NCBI GenBank assembly: GCA_016212665.1 | Contig: JACREZ010000019.1 | Location: 1-64,000 of the forward strand | Direction: 5' to 3' | Length of the DNA stretch: 64,000 bases | Source of the DNA: Ignavibacteriota bacterium | GTDB taxonomy: Bacteria; Bacteroidota; Ignavibacteria; UBA10030; SZUA-254 | In this document: one piece after another, positions 52,927 through 61,577 of the stretch | Layout of the letters: the number at the start of each line of letters is the position of its first letter | Position numbering within the stretch: position 1 is the stretch's first letter | Position numbers and translations under genes: made by a program | The notes under the pieces: generated by a model | What the model was told of the DNA's origin: nothing | The model's input: only the letters and a program-made list of their open reading frames with translations | Database searches by the model: none

Positions 52927-54078
52927 CTAACTGATGGGTGTTTCTTGCTCAAAGAGGTGTGTCTGTCTGCTTTGTATAAAATGATATAACGTAATACTAA
53001 ATGCTATAGCCCCCAGTCCGTATTGTGTAACAAAATATCTGTTCAGTAAGTCAGGAAAGAGAACGAAATGAATGACGATACTTAATGCCATAATAATGGT
53101 AATATGACCGTAGATGAATATTTTACTATCGCGATTTATCAAACGAAAGAGATAACCTGTTGAGAATCCTGTCACAAGAAAAAATGAAAGTAGCGGGTTT
53201 GTTACAAACTGAATGAGCCACCTTTTGATAAGAATAACAATATAATCAAGGAAAGAGAGTGGTGATTGAAAATTTTCCGGAGTTATTATTTTATTCACTG
53301 TAATATGGTAAATGAGTGTTGACCATCCATAATTTGTTATTCCATAGTTGATAATGATGTAAGAAGTCGCACATAAAGCAATTGATACGAAATAGATTAT
53401 GGTGGCTATGCGATAATCCTTAAATGAAAAAAAATGCAAGTACGTAAAGATGAGTAGGAAGAAAAGCAGATTGTCAACTCTCACCCAAATGGAGGCAACA
53501 GCTAAAACAATAACAACCCAAATATTTTTCTTTTTCAAAAGCAAGAAAATTGCAAGTAAACTGATACAGGCGGATAACGCATCCGGTGTAAACAATCTTG
53601 CAACATCAAGAAGACCGGAAATGTTAATAATCAGCACAGAAAATACATAAGGATAGATTCCTGAGGTTTCATGGAGTAAGAACAGGAGTATCATAAGCGA
53701 AGCGATGAAACTCGTTGTGACAGAAAGTATGCTCATAGCCGTTATGCTGTTGAAACCAAGTTGAGTTAGAGCATGGATGAGCCAGACATACAGCAATTTA
53801 GGTTTGTAAAATGGCAATTGTTGATAGAATGCCTCAACATCATTCAACATTGTCTGACGGTAATCTCCCTGCGTCAACTCAGTATATACATGAGATGGGA
53901 CGGATTTTTTTACTTCCTCATAAACTTTATCGTGAAGTTGTTTTTTATCATGTTGCTCAAACGAATGTGCGGCGGCAATATATGGTATCATATCCCAATT
54001 GTAAAAAGGCTTATAATAGGCATAAATTGAAATGCCACATAAATAAACAAAGAATAAAATGGGCAATAGTTTTTTCAT
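52927..54078 (-). CDS. Polytopic membrane protein, probable glycosyltransferase-like
   Basis: A 383-residue membrane protein from the ATG at 54078, overlapping the upstream gene by four bases. About nine hydrophobic helices. The loop after helix 1 (YKPFYNWDMIPYIAAAHSF) carries the acidic residue found in the first outer loop of GT-C-fold glycosyltransferases. It is the last of three coupled genes of similar design, suggesting transfer of sugars from polyprenyl carriers at the membrane. A specific family cannot be named. Confidence 0.72.
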   Translation of the reverse strand: MKKLLPILFFVYLCGISIYAYYKPFYNWDMIPYIAAAHSFEQHDKKQLHDKVYEEVKKSVPSHVYTELTQGDYRQTMLNDVEAFYQQLPFYKPKLLYVWLIHALTQLGFNSITAMSILSVTTSFIASLMILLFLLHETSGIYPYVFSVLIINISGLLDVARLFTPDALSACISLLAIFLLLKKKNIWVVIVLAVASIWVRVDNLLFFLLIFTYLHFFSFKDYRIATIIYFVSIALCATSYIIINYGITNYGWSTLIYHITVNKIITPENFQSPLSFLDYIVILIKRWLIQFVTNPLLSFFLVTGFSTGYLFRLINRDSKIFIYGHITIIMALSIVIHFVLFPDLLNRYFVTQYGLGAIAFSITLYHFIQSRQTHLFEQETPIS

Positions 54079-55313
54079 TGAAAATTCTGCATAAATCTTA
54101 CTTTGCGTGTGATAAACGAATAACAAATCAAAATCAACAATCCCGCATACAGTTTTGGATATGCAAAGAAAATCAATGGCGCTTGTGCAAATTGCAATTT
54201 CTCATATTGAATCGGTACGGCAAGAAGAGCAATTGAAAGAAGAAAAGTGAACGTGAAAAAATTCAATGTTACCCTTCCCTTGTTTTCGTTCATAATCTGA
54301 GTCAGTAAACCGATTATCAATGGAAGAAAAAGTATGTAAGCATGTTCTTCTGATATTGGAGCAGTGATAACGCCTAATGCAATCACTGCCGAGTACGATA
54401 AGTAACTCTGATTCTTTCCAAAAATTGCAGTGTATGTAAACACAAGTATCATCAATAGCAGATTGACAATAAGACTCATGGCGAATACAATTGTATTTGG
54501 CAAATGTATGAGCGGGGTGGGAAGCCAATGTTCATCGAACGTAAACATGTGAAGCAGAAATCCATTTACCGTTTGATAGGCGACATGACCATCTAACGGA
54601 GTGCGCCCAAGGTTCGAGACAATTTCAGTACTGTAAGCATTCCATGTTGAGAGTGAAAAGAGGGGTAAGGAAATTATAACAAGAACGATGAGAAGAAGGA
54701 TGATTGAACAGGTAATTTTCCAGTTTCGTTTGAACGCAAACCAGAGCAATGGGACAATGCCATTTCCTTTCAGCAGGAGTGTACTAACTATCGGTAGAGA
54801 TGATAAAGCAACTTGCTTTTTTGTCAGCGCGTAAATACTAAGAGTAAACAGGAACAAAAGAGCGATGTAAAACTGTCCCATCACGATATTCTCATACAGT
54901 GGTCGCCAGAGCAATGCGAATGCGAAGATACCTATTCCAAGATTATCTTTTAACTGTAATTTGTTCATCTTGAGAAGTAGTGTAACAGAAAAAAGATAGA
55001 GAATGAGAGAAAGAATCGTCCATGCAATTTTTGCATTGCGCGGAGATAGCCATGCAATTGGCAACATGCCGAATGCATTCGTCGGGAGATTGTGCGGTTT
55101 TACCTTCATTTCCGGAAAACCGAGCGTACCGATGTATTGATTGAAGGTGTTGTAATCGTAATACTCCTCCAATTGTTTTCCTTCAAGCACTAAGCGAGAG
55201 TAACCATAATATGCCATAAAATCACTCGTTGGCGTTGCCCCCCATTTTATTGAATAGCCAATCACCATGATCAGGGCGATAATGCAAAATGTAAGTAGAA
55301 TAAATCTGTACAT
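54075..55313 (-). CDS. Membrane glycosyltransferase-like protein (GT87/DUF2029 type)
   Basis: A 412-residue polytopic protein. After the first helix, GATPTSDFMAYYGYSRLVLEG resembles the DF-containing outer loop of GT87 (DUF2029) mannosyltransferase-like enzymes, and LLWRPLYENIVMGQFYIALLFL matches their NxxxGQ-type region. About ten helices. One base overlap with the gene upstream and four bases with the gene downstream. The operon probably builds or modifies a surface glycan or lipid-linked sugar. Confidence in the family is moderate. Confidence 0.78.
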   Translation of the reverse strand: MYRFILLTFCIIALIMVIGYSIKWGATPTSDFMAYYGYSRLVLEGKQLEEYYDYNTFNQYIGTLGFPEMKVKPHNLPTNAFGMLPIAWLSPRNAKIAWTILSLILYLFSVTLLLKMNKLQLKDNLGIGIFAFALLWRPLYENIVMGQFYIALLFLFTLSIYALTKKQVALSSLPIVSTLLLKGNGIVPLLWFAFKRNWKITCSIILLLIVLVIISLPLFSLSTWNAYSTEIVSNLGRTPLDGHVAYQTVNGFLLHMFTFDEHWLPTPLIHLPNTIVFAMSLIVNLLLMILVFTYTAIFGKNQSYLSYSAVIALGVITAPISEEHAYILFLPLIIGLLTQIMNENKGRVTLNFFTFTFLLSIALLAVPIQYEKLQFAQAPLIFFAYPKLYAGLLILICYSFITRKVRFMQNFQ

Positions 55314-56788
55314 TAATTGTCCTTGCTATCAAGGACGACGGTAGGTGGATTTCCTTGTAGAGTTAGCAACACCGGGCTATCAGGAGGAATCCATGTATTG
55401 AGGTCGCGCTCATTCACCACATACGTCTTGAAATCTTTGCGTAGTGAAATGTAGTTGAAAATATTTTCACCATGTCTGAAAACATTCAACCCATGCATGA
55501 TAAAAACAGAATACTCGGGTTCTCGGGATTGTGGGGTAACCAAGACAAGCGTTCCGTTTTCAGGGACTTTGAAAACGAAAGGTACAACTTGTTTCAGTAA
55601 ATACGTTGCTCGGTTTCCATTTTCCTTCATTAAACTTGCTTTGGTTTGAATTGCAGTAACATGGAGAACAAGGAATGTAACTCCCACTATCAACAATCCT
55701 GTTCTCAACAATCGCTTTCCATTTTGATATGATGAAGCTAAACCAGCACCGATAACACATGATAATAATGGCATGGCGCTATATACATAAAGTTCACTAA
55801 CATGCGAAATCAGAATTGCAGGAAGGAGAATGGTGAAGGCAAGAATAAGCAATCCAAGATATTCTTTTTTTCTCCCACTTTTCCAGACACCATATGCAAC
55901 AGTTGCAACAAGAGTTATCGAAGTAAACGATGTCAGAACGAGTACCGTTAATTCTTTATTCTGAAATGCCTGAAAAACCGAGACACTTGAAATCGCGGTC
56001 GTCGCGGCAATCATCAACATGACCGAGTTTTGAATGATATTGATGCCAAACTCGATAGAATATCGCGCAGCGGGTTCTTTTGTAATTACATAAGCACGAA
56101 CAAAGAGATACACGATGGCAATAAGAGCAAATGGAAAGAATAATTTTGCTTGATGAAAGATGTGAAGCCATGATTTTTGTTCCATCGCTTTGAATATGAA
56201 TAGACAACCAACCGCCACAAGAAATCCAAGGCTCGTCTCTTTCATCCAGAGTGACCAGATAAACGTTAATAAACTGAACATGTATAGAAAAATCCCTCTC
56301 GGAGATTTTCTTGTCTTATGGAATCTCCACAGAAACCAAAGAGCCAAACAGCCAAATAGTGTTCCTCCTACTTGTGAAAGTGTATCAATACTTAAAACTG
56401 CAAGTGCATTTGCTTGAGAAACAAGCATGAATACGGAAGCGATGGTAGCACTTAATGTTGAGAACCCTGAGGTTTCCATAAAAACCATTACGCATAATGC
56501 TACAACAATGTGAAAAAATAACACTATGAGATGAATGGGAATAGGATTTAACCCAAAGAGTGATTGGATTGCAGATAACACCATTGCCTCCATCGGACGA
56601 TACCACGCAGCGTTACCGTTTTCATTCGTGAAATAATGAAATAATTTTGTTGACGGAGATTCGAATATAAATTTATAATCGTCAGCATAATATGGGTTCA
56701 TCAAGCCGGAGGAATAAACAACAATGCCTGCAATTGCGAGAATAAGAAATTGCATCCAATGAGTTTTCAACACGTATTCATTGTTCAT
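55313..56788 (-). CDS. Large membrane protein, GT-C-like
   Basis: A 491-residue protein with about eleven helices, first gene of the trio. The first outer loop, NPYYADDYKFIFESPSTKLF, has the adjacent Asp residues typical of the catalytic loop in GT-C fold glycosyltransferases (GT39 and similar). The last 90 residues form an outer domain with a beta character (PENGTLVLVTPQSREPEYSVFIM). Its TAATG overlap couples it to the next gene. It is separated from the Asp-box gene upstream on the same strand by a terminator hairpin. Confidence 0.72.
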   Translation of the reverse strand: MNNEYVLKTHWMQFLILAIAGIVVYSSGLMNPYYADDYKFIFESPSTKLFHYFTNENGNAAWYRPMEAMVLSAIQSLFGLNPIPIHLIVLFFHIVVALCVMVFMETSGFSTLSATIASVFMLVSQANALAVLSIDTLSQVGGTLFGCLALWFLWRFHKTRKSPRGIFLYMFSLLTFIWSLWMKETSLGFLVAVGCLFIFKAMEQKSWLHIFHQAKLFFPFALIAIVYLFVRAYVITKEPAARYSIEFGINIIQNSVMLMIAATTAISSVSVFQAFQNKELTVLVLTSFTSITLVATVAYGVWKSGRKKEYLGLLILAFTILLPAILISHVSELYVYSAMPLLSCVIGAGLASSYQNGKRLLRTGLLIVGVTFLVLHVTAIQTKASLMKENGNRATYLLKQVVPFVFKVPENGTLVLVTPQSREPEYSVFIMHGLNVFRHGENIFNYISLRKDFKTYVVNERDLNTWIPPDSPVLLTLQGNPPTVVLDSKDN

Positions 56789-56885
56789 GCGGATTATTCA
56801 AGATATTTCCTTGTCCTGAGAAACTGATACCAGTGCATTGATGTTATTCCTTCCGTCATCGTTACAGAATTCTTGTAAATAAAAG

Positions 56886-56922
56886 TTATACAAATTGAAT
56901 CTGTCACTTTCAATTTGTATAA
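56886..56922 (-). terminator. 14-bp perfect terminator hairpin
   Basis: TTATACAAATTGAA and TTCAATTTGTATAA enclose nine bases. On the minus strand the stem is followed by CTTTTATTT, so it should terminate the Asp-box/type IX gene at 56969-60070 and separate it from the glycosyltransferase-like trio. Confidence 0.8.
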
Positions 56923-56968
56923 GTTCCTCATCGTCTTGTTTTCTCATGATTGCTTCCAGTCTTTCTTC

Positions 56969-59900
56969 TCAGCGAAGTAAGAGCATTCTCTTTGTTTCCA
57001 AAAACGTTCCTGTATTCAATGAATAAAAATATACACCGCTCGGAGTTTCACGTGAATCCCATTGAACTGTGTACACGCCTGTCTCTTTTACTTCATTGAC
57101 CAACGTCGCGACTTCTCTTCCGCGAACATCATACACTTTCAAACTGACATACTGTTTACCGGGGACTGAAAACTGAATCACCGTTACCGGATTAAACGGG
57201 TTGGGATAGTTCTGCTCCAAGTTGAAGGTTACTGGTTTCAGGTTTGAGGTTACAAGTGTATTGCCGTCGCCTTCAGGCGGCGGCGGAGGTAATTCATTGG
57301 TCGTGACAATCTTAATTTTCCCTAATGACGAATGACTATCTTGCCCGCCTTTGGCGGGTGAAACCAATGACGAAAGAGTTAACGTTCCCGCCTGATTCAC
57401 TTTCACCCAATACGCTTTCCCCGGTTCAATGGTGTCCGATTCGCTGTACGCGCCGTTGTATCCGAAGAATTGCGTGGTGACAATTCCGGGAGGATTGGAA
57501 GTAATGTTTGCTATCGGTATAGATGAACTAATCGAACCGATAAGATTCCATCCAATTCGCACTGAGACCGATTGCGAATTCATTAATACGCCGGAAATAT
57601 TTTGTACCGCGGAAGCGGGAAACTTCATCCAGTATCCACTCCCTGAATTGAGTGAAGTTTGTTGCTGGTAGCCGCTCGTTTCGAAACTGTATGCAACTCC
57701 ATTCTGCGCGGTCGGGTAAGCATCAACAATGGAAACACCGGAACCGGAAACGGGAAGTGAAACCAAATTCCAGTTTGAAGAAACAGGAACATTGACGGAT
57801 GAAGGATTCAGTTGCGTTAAGTCGAAACTGAGAGCAGAACGCCCGTGCGTGAATGCAACAAGTTTTCGTGTGCTGTCGTGCATAGCAAGGTCGTGGACGG
57901 AAACATCAGGGAAATCCGAACCAAGAATTTGCCAACTCGTTCCGAGATTGGTTGTGTACATGACATTCAAGTCCGTTGCAATGTAGAGCCATGACGGATA
58001 TTCCGGGTCAACGACAACATCATTCACCGGTAAATCGGGGAGCGAAGTTCCGATGTCAGTCCATGTTGCGCCGTAGTCGTTTGTTCTGTACACATGTCCG
58101 CCCCAATCATATACAATAAAACCGGAGAGCGTAACATAACAAACGTTCGCAGAGTCCGGGTCAACGGTAACTCTTGTCACCCATCGGTCGGGGAGCGTTC
58201 CTCCGATTTCATTCCATGAACTTCCTCCGTCAGTAGTTACCCAAACTCTTCCATCATCTGTTCCCACATAAATCACCTGACTGTTTGTCCGGGAAACATC
58301 AATGGTCGAAATCGTTCCGACTCGTCCGCCGTTGCCATACGTCAGGTCACTGCTAATTGCAGTCCACGATTGCATGTTGTTGGTTGTTCTATACATACGA
58401 TGAGTTCCTGTGTATAATGTCTTGGGATTTTGCAAGTCCATCGCAATCGGTGTTTCCCAGTTTTTTCTGTCCGAAGGTGAGATGCCTGTGGTCCCGGAGT
58501 TGAACGAACCCCCGCCATTGGTGGAATAACCCAAACCGCCGTTCTGATATTCAGCATAAACATAGTTGGAATCGGTCGGGTCAATGAGACAATAAAATCC
58601 ATCGCCGCCATAAATCGTTTGCCATGTGTTGACAACACCATTTTTTGTTTGGAGTGAACCGTTATCCTGTGTGCCGCCAAGAATTCGGTTCGGATTTAGA
58701 GCGGAAACTGTTCCGGCATAAAACTGTGTGATGGGGAGATTGAGCGATTTCTTCCAAATGTTTCCGTTGTCTGTTGAAGTGAAAATTCCTCCATCGTTTC
58801 CAAGAACGATTATATTGGGGTCAGAAGGAGCGAACTGCATTGCATGATGGTCAACATGCCCGTTGTATGTAGGCGCGTAGGTAAACGAAGCTCCGGCATC
58901 AGTAGAATGATAGAGGGATGTCATACCTGTCCAGATAATACTTGGATTAACAGGGTCAACCGAGATGATGTTGTTATACCAAACTTGTCCTTCTCCGAAA
59001 GTACTTCCGTTAAATGTTTGAATCCAACTAGAACCGGTATCGATGCTGATATAGACGCCGTCCCAACCTGCGCCTGCGGCTGTAAGCGCATACAGGACCG
59101 ATGGGTTAGATGGAGCCACTGCGAGCGCGATTCTCCCAAGGTTTGCATCGTTATTTGGAAAGCCATTCGTTACCGGATTCCATGAAGTCCCCGCATCTGT
59201 TGAAAGAAACAATCCCGAAGCGGTGCCGGAAATAATACTTACCTGCGGCGTGCGGTACCGTGTCCACATAGCGGCAAGAACGCGGTTTGTATCAGTCGCG
59301 TCGAGAAGGAGGTCGGTCGCGCCGGTCGTGTCATTAGAGAAGAGGATTCTGTTCCAAGAAGTTCCTGCGTTCGTTGATTTATAGACTCCGCGTTCCTGAG
59401 TTTTGCCGCGGTACATTCCCAGCGCCGCAACGTAGAGAACATTGTTGTTAAGAGGATTCACAACAATTTTTCCGATGTGCCCGGTTTGTTCCAAGCCGAT
59501 GTTCGACCATGTCGTTCCTGCGTTCGTTGTTTTCCAGATTCCGTTCCCGGGATAGGTAGCAACGCCTGCGGGATTTGCCTCGCCTGTTCCGACATAAATA
59601 ATGTTCGGGTCAAGCGGGTCGAACGCAAGTGCGCCGATGGAGAAATGTTCGTTGAAGATATTTTCCCAGGTCACACAAAAATCAGTCGAGCGCCAAACTC
59701 CACCCGATGCTGAACCCGCATAGACAATATTCGGGTCGGTAGGATGAATGAGAACAGCGGTAATGCGTCCGCCGATGTTCGACGGACCTTCAACTTTCCA
59801 TGTACCGGAAGGATTTTTTATTCCTGCACGAAACGCACTCATTTGTAGTTTTGCTTTCGTGAGAGCGTTTCTGGGAATCTCATTCTTAGGGTAACTCCGT

Positions 59901-60070
59901 TGCGACATGAACCAATCGTTATCCAACCCGGCAGATTGGTGAGAGATGTGAACATCCTTCAAACGCGATAACGAATGAACACCCTCATCGTTTGTTTTGA
60001 ATGAGAGAACGATAACCAGAATGATGAAAAAGGATAGTGACGCGAAAATACATTGGAGCAAACGATTCAT
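56969..60070 (-). CDS. Asp-box propeller protein with type IX secretion signal
   Basis: A 1033-residue exported protein from the ATG at 60070 (signal CIFASLSFFIILVIVLSF); an ATG 17 codons earlier gives a poorer signal. Residues about 85-730 carry Asp-box propeller repeats (STDAGTSW, TTDGGSSW, TNAGTTW) like those of the 46378-49662 protein. Then comes the SNWNLVSLP...GSGYWMK / GWNLIGS...GKAYWVK double module shared with the YHYH protein, a linker, and the sorting domain NYPNPFNPVT...VSLKVYDVRGREVATLVNE...SGVYFYSLNTGTF...KRMLLLR. It should be displayed on the cell surface. The linker contains heptad-repeat DNA, see the separate entry. Confidence 0.92.
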   Translation of the reverse strand: MNRLLQCIFASLSFFIILVIVLSFKTNDEGVHSLSRLKDVHISHQSAGLDNDWFMSQRSYPKNEIPRNALTKAKLQMSAFRAGIKNPSGTWKVEGPSNIGGRITAVLIHPTDPNIVYAGSASGGVWRSTDFCVTWENIFNEHFSIGALAFDPLDPNIIYVGTGEANPAGVATYPGNGIWKTTNAGTTWSNIGLEQTGHIGKIVVNPLNNNVLYVAALGMYRGKTQERGVYKSTNAGTSWNRILFSNDTTGATDLLLDATDTNRVLAAMWTRYRTPQVSIISGTASGLFLSTDAGTSWNPVTNGFPNNDANLGRIALAVAPSNPSVLYALTAAGAGWDGVYISIDTGSSWIQTFNGSTFGEGQVWYNNIISVDPVNPSIIWTGMTSLYHSTDAGASFTYAPTYNGHVDHHAMQFAPSDPNIIVLGNDGGIFTSTDNGNIWKKSLNLPITQFYAGTVSALNPNRILGGTQDNGSLQTKNGVVNTWQTIYGGDGFYCLIDPTDSNYVYAEYQNGGLGYSTNGGGSFNSGTTGISPSDRKNWETPIAMDLQNPKTLYTGTHRMYRTTNNMQSWTAISSDLTYGNGGRVGTISTIDVSRTNSQVIYVGTDDGRVWVTTDGGSSWNEIGGTLPDRWVTRVTVDPDSANVCYVTLSGFIVYDWGGHVYRTNDYGATWTDIGTSLPDLPVNDVVVDPEYPSWLYIATDLNVMYTTNLGTSWQILGSDFPDVSVHDLAMHDSTRKLVAFTHGRSALSFDLTQLNPSSVNVPVSSNWNLVSLPVSGSGVSIVDAYPTAQNGVAYSFETSGYQQQTSLNSGSGYWMKFPASAVQNISGVLMNSQSVSVRIGWNLIGSISSSIPIANITSNPPGIVTTQFFGYNGAYSESDTIEPGKAYWVKVNQAGTLTLSSLVSPAKGGQDSHSSLGKIKIVTTNELPPPPPEGDGNTLVTSNLKPVTFNLEQNYPNPFNPVTVIQFSVPGKQYVSLKVYDVRGREVATLVNEVKETGVYTVQWDSRETPSGVYFYSLNTGTFLETKRMLLLR
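57190..57375 (-). repeat. Heptad-phased repeat inside a coding region
   Basis: On the plus strand the bases from 57204 read AAGTTGA, AGGTTAC, TGGTTTC, AGGTTTG, AGGTTAC, AAGTGTA, and at 57330-57375 AATGACG, AATGACT, then the palindrome CCCGCCTTTGGCGGG, then AACCAATGACG. These encode the linker SPAKGGQDSHSSLG and LVTSNLKPVTFNLEQN before the sorting domain of the type IX protein, without breaking the frame. Confidence 0.65.
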
Positions 60071-60169
60071 AAGACAATCTTTAAGAGTAGAGAAAATAGT
60101 TGAACAATTGTACAAATTCATCTTCTCAAAACCAACTCTGTTCTGTTCAGAGTCATAATAATTTTGTAC

Positions 60170-60195
60170 TTTCTCACGGTTTGAAAACTGAGAAA
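60170..60195 (+). promoter_or_regulatory. TTTCTCA/TGAGAAA inverted repeat before the flavoprotein gene
   Basis: TTTCTCA, twelve bases, TGAGAAA, ending six bases before ATG 60202, so it would mask the start region if folded. It resembles the site at 25048-25070. This gap is the divergent promoter region for the Asp-box gene and the flavoprotein gene. Confidence 0.35.
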
Positions 60196-60201
60196 TGACG
60201 G

Positions 60202-61380
60202 ATGAAAAAGCAGAGTGACGTTGATGTAGTTATTATCGGGGCGGGCGCCGCCGGATTGATGTGCGCAATCGAAGCGGGAAAGCGAGGGAGAAGGGTTCTC
60301 GTTCTCGAACGGAACAAAACGATTGGGGAGAAGATTCGCATTTCGGGGGGCGGACGGTGCAACTTTACCAACATCTATGCAAGTCATGCAAATTACATTT
60401 CGGAAAATCCTCACTTTTGCAAATCTGCCTTCGCACGTTTCACTCCTGATGATTTCTTATCCTTGCTTGAGAAACACGGCGTGAGTTATCATGAGAAAAA
60501 ATTGGGGCAATTGTTCTGTGATAGTTCTTCCCGGCAAATTCTTGATATGCTACAGAATGAGGTGAATGAAGCAAACGTTCAAATTATTTCAGGGTGTTCA
60601 GTCAAAACAATCACCAAAGAAGAGAAGTTTATTGTTTCAACAAATACAGGTGAGTTTACTTCTGAATCGTTGGTTGTAGCAACGGGGGGACTTTCTATCC
60701 CGAAACTGGGAGCGACAGATTTCGGCTATCAAGTTGCGAAACAATTTGGTTTGAAAGTCAACCAAACTAAACCGGGGCTTGTACCGTTAACATTCACCAA
60801 AAAAGATATTGCTTTCTTTTCTGAACTCAGCGGCGTTTCTGTTGATGCGATAGTTTCGTGCAACGGAATTTCGTTCAGAGAAAATATACTCTTCACGCAT
60901 CGCGGGTTAAGCGGTCCGGCGATTCTCCAAATTTCTTCTTACCGGAATCAGGACGATATAATCTCCATCAACCTTTCTCCCGATATTGACCTTCATGAAT
61001 ATTTCAAAGAGCGACAACAATTAACAACAGAATTAGTAACCGTACTTGCAGAACTATTTCCAAAACGGTTTGCTCAATTATGGTGCGAACGATTTGTTCC
61101 TTCGATGCCGATGAATCGTTTCACATTGAAAAAACTTTCCGTGATTGCATCGCAACTTCATTTGTGGGAACTCAAATCGACCGGAACAGAAGGCTACGCA
61201 AAAGCAGAAGTGACCTGTGGCGGAATTGATACGAACGAACTTTCTTCAAAAACGATGGAGGCAAAGAACGTTCAGGGATTATTTTTCATCGGAGAAGTTG
61301 TGGATGTAACAGGACAATTAGGCGGATTCAATTTTCAATGGGCGTGGGCATCGGGGTTTGTTGCGGGGCAGTATGTGTAA
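60202..61380 (+). CDS. BaiN/HI0933-family FAD-dependent oxidoreductase
   Basis: A 392-residue cytoplasmic flavoprotein. VVIIGAGAAGLMCAIEAGKRG (residues 9-29) is the dinucleotide-binding fold, RISGGGRCNFTN (about 47-58) the family signature, and FFIGEVVDVTGQLGGFNFQWAWASG (about 360-384) the C-terminal FAD motif. The family is annotated as aminoacetone oxidase-like or BaiN, and the physiological substrate is generally unknown. An insert domain lies between about 190 and 345. It stands alone, 114 bases before the GAF/phosphatase frame opens. No link to the cytochromes is evident. Confidence 0.94.
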   Translation: MKKQSDVDVVIIGAGAAGLMCAIEAGKRGRRVLVLERNKTIGEKIRISGGGRCNFTNIYASHANYISENPHFCKSAFARFTPDDFLSLLEKHGVSYHEKKLGQLFCDSSSRQILDMLQNEVNEANVQIISGCSVKTITKEEKFIVSTNTGEFTSESLVVATGGLSIPKLGATDFGYQVAKQFGLKVNQTKPGLVPLTFTKKDIAFFSELSGVSVDAIVSCNGISFRENILFTHRGLSGPAILQISSYRNQDDIISINLSPDIDLHEYFKERQQLTTELVTVLAELFPKRFAQLWCERFVPSMPMNRFTLKKLSVIASQLHLWELKSTGTEGYAKAEVTCGGIDTNELSSKTMEAKNVQGLFFIGEVVDVTGQLGGFNFQWAWASGFVAGQYV

Positions 61381-61577
61381 TTGGTGAACTTCCCGCAAGA
61401 CGAGTAGGTGAACTACCACAAAAGTAGGATGCTTATTTTTTTTTGCGTTGAAATATTCAACAAACTTTCGGTACAAACATTTCTAATGTAGGTTGACATG
61501 ATAAATGTTTTGTCAGGAGAAACGACTTTTCTATATTGGTCAAGTTTTTTATCAATATTTTTGTTCTTACTGTATCA

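Noticed and set aside
60118-60414. Minus-strand frame overlapping the start of the flavoprotein gene
   Set aside because: It overlaps the conserved FAD motif of the real gene and covers the divergent promoter region.
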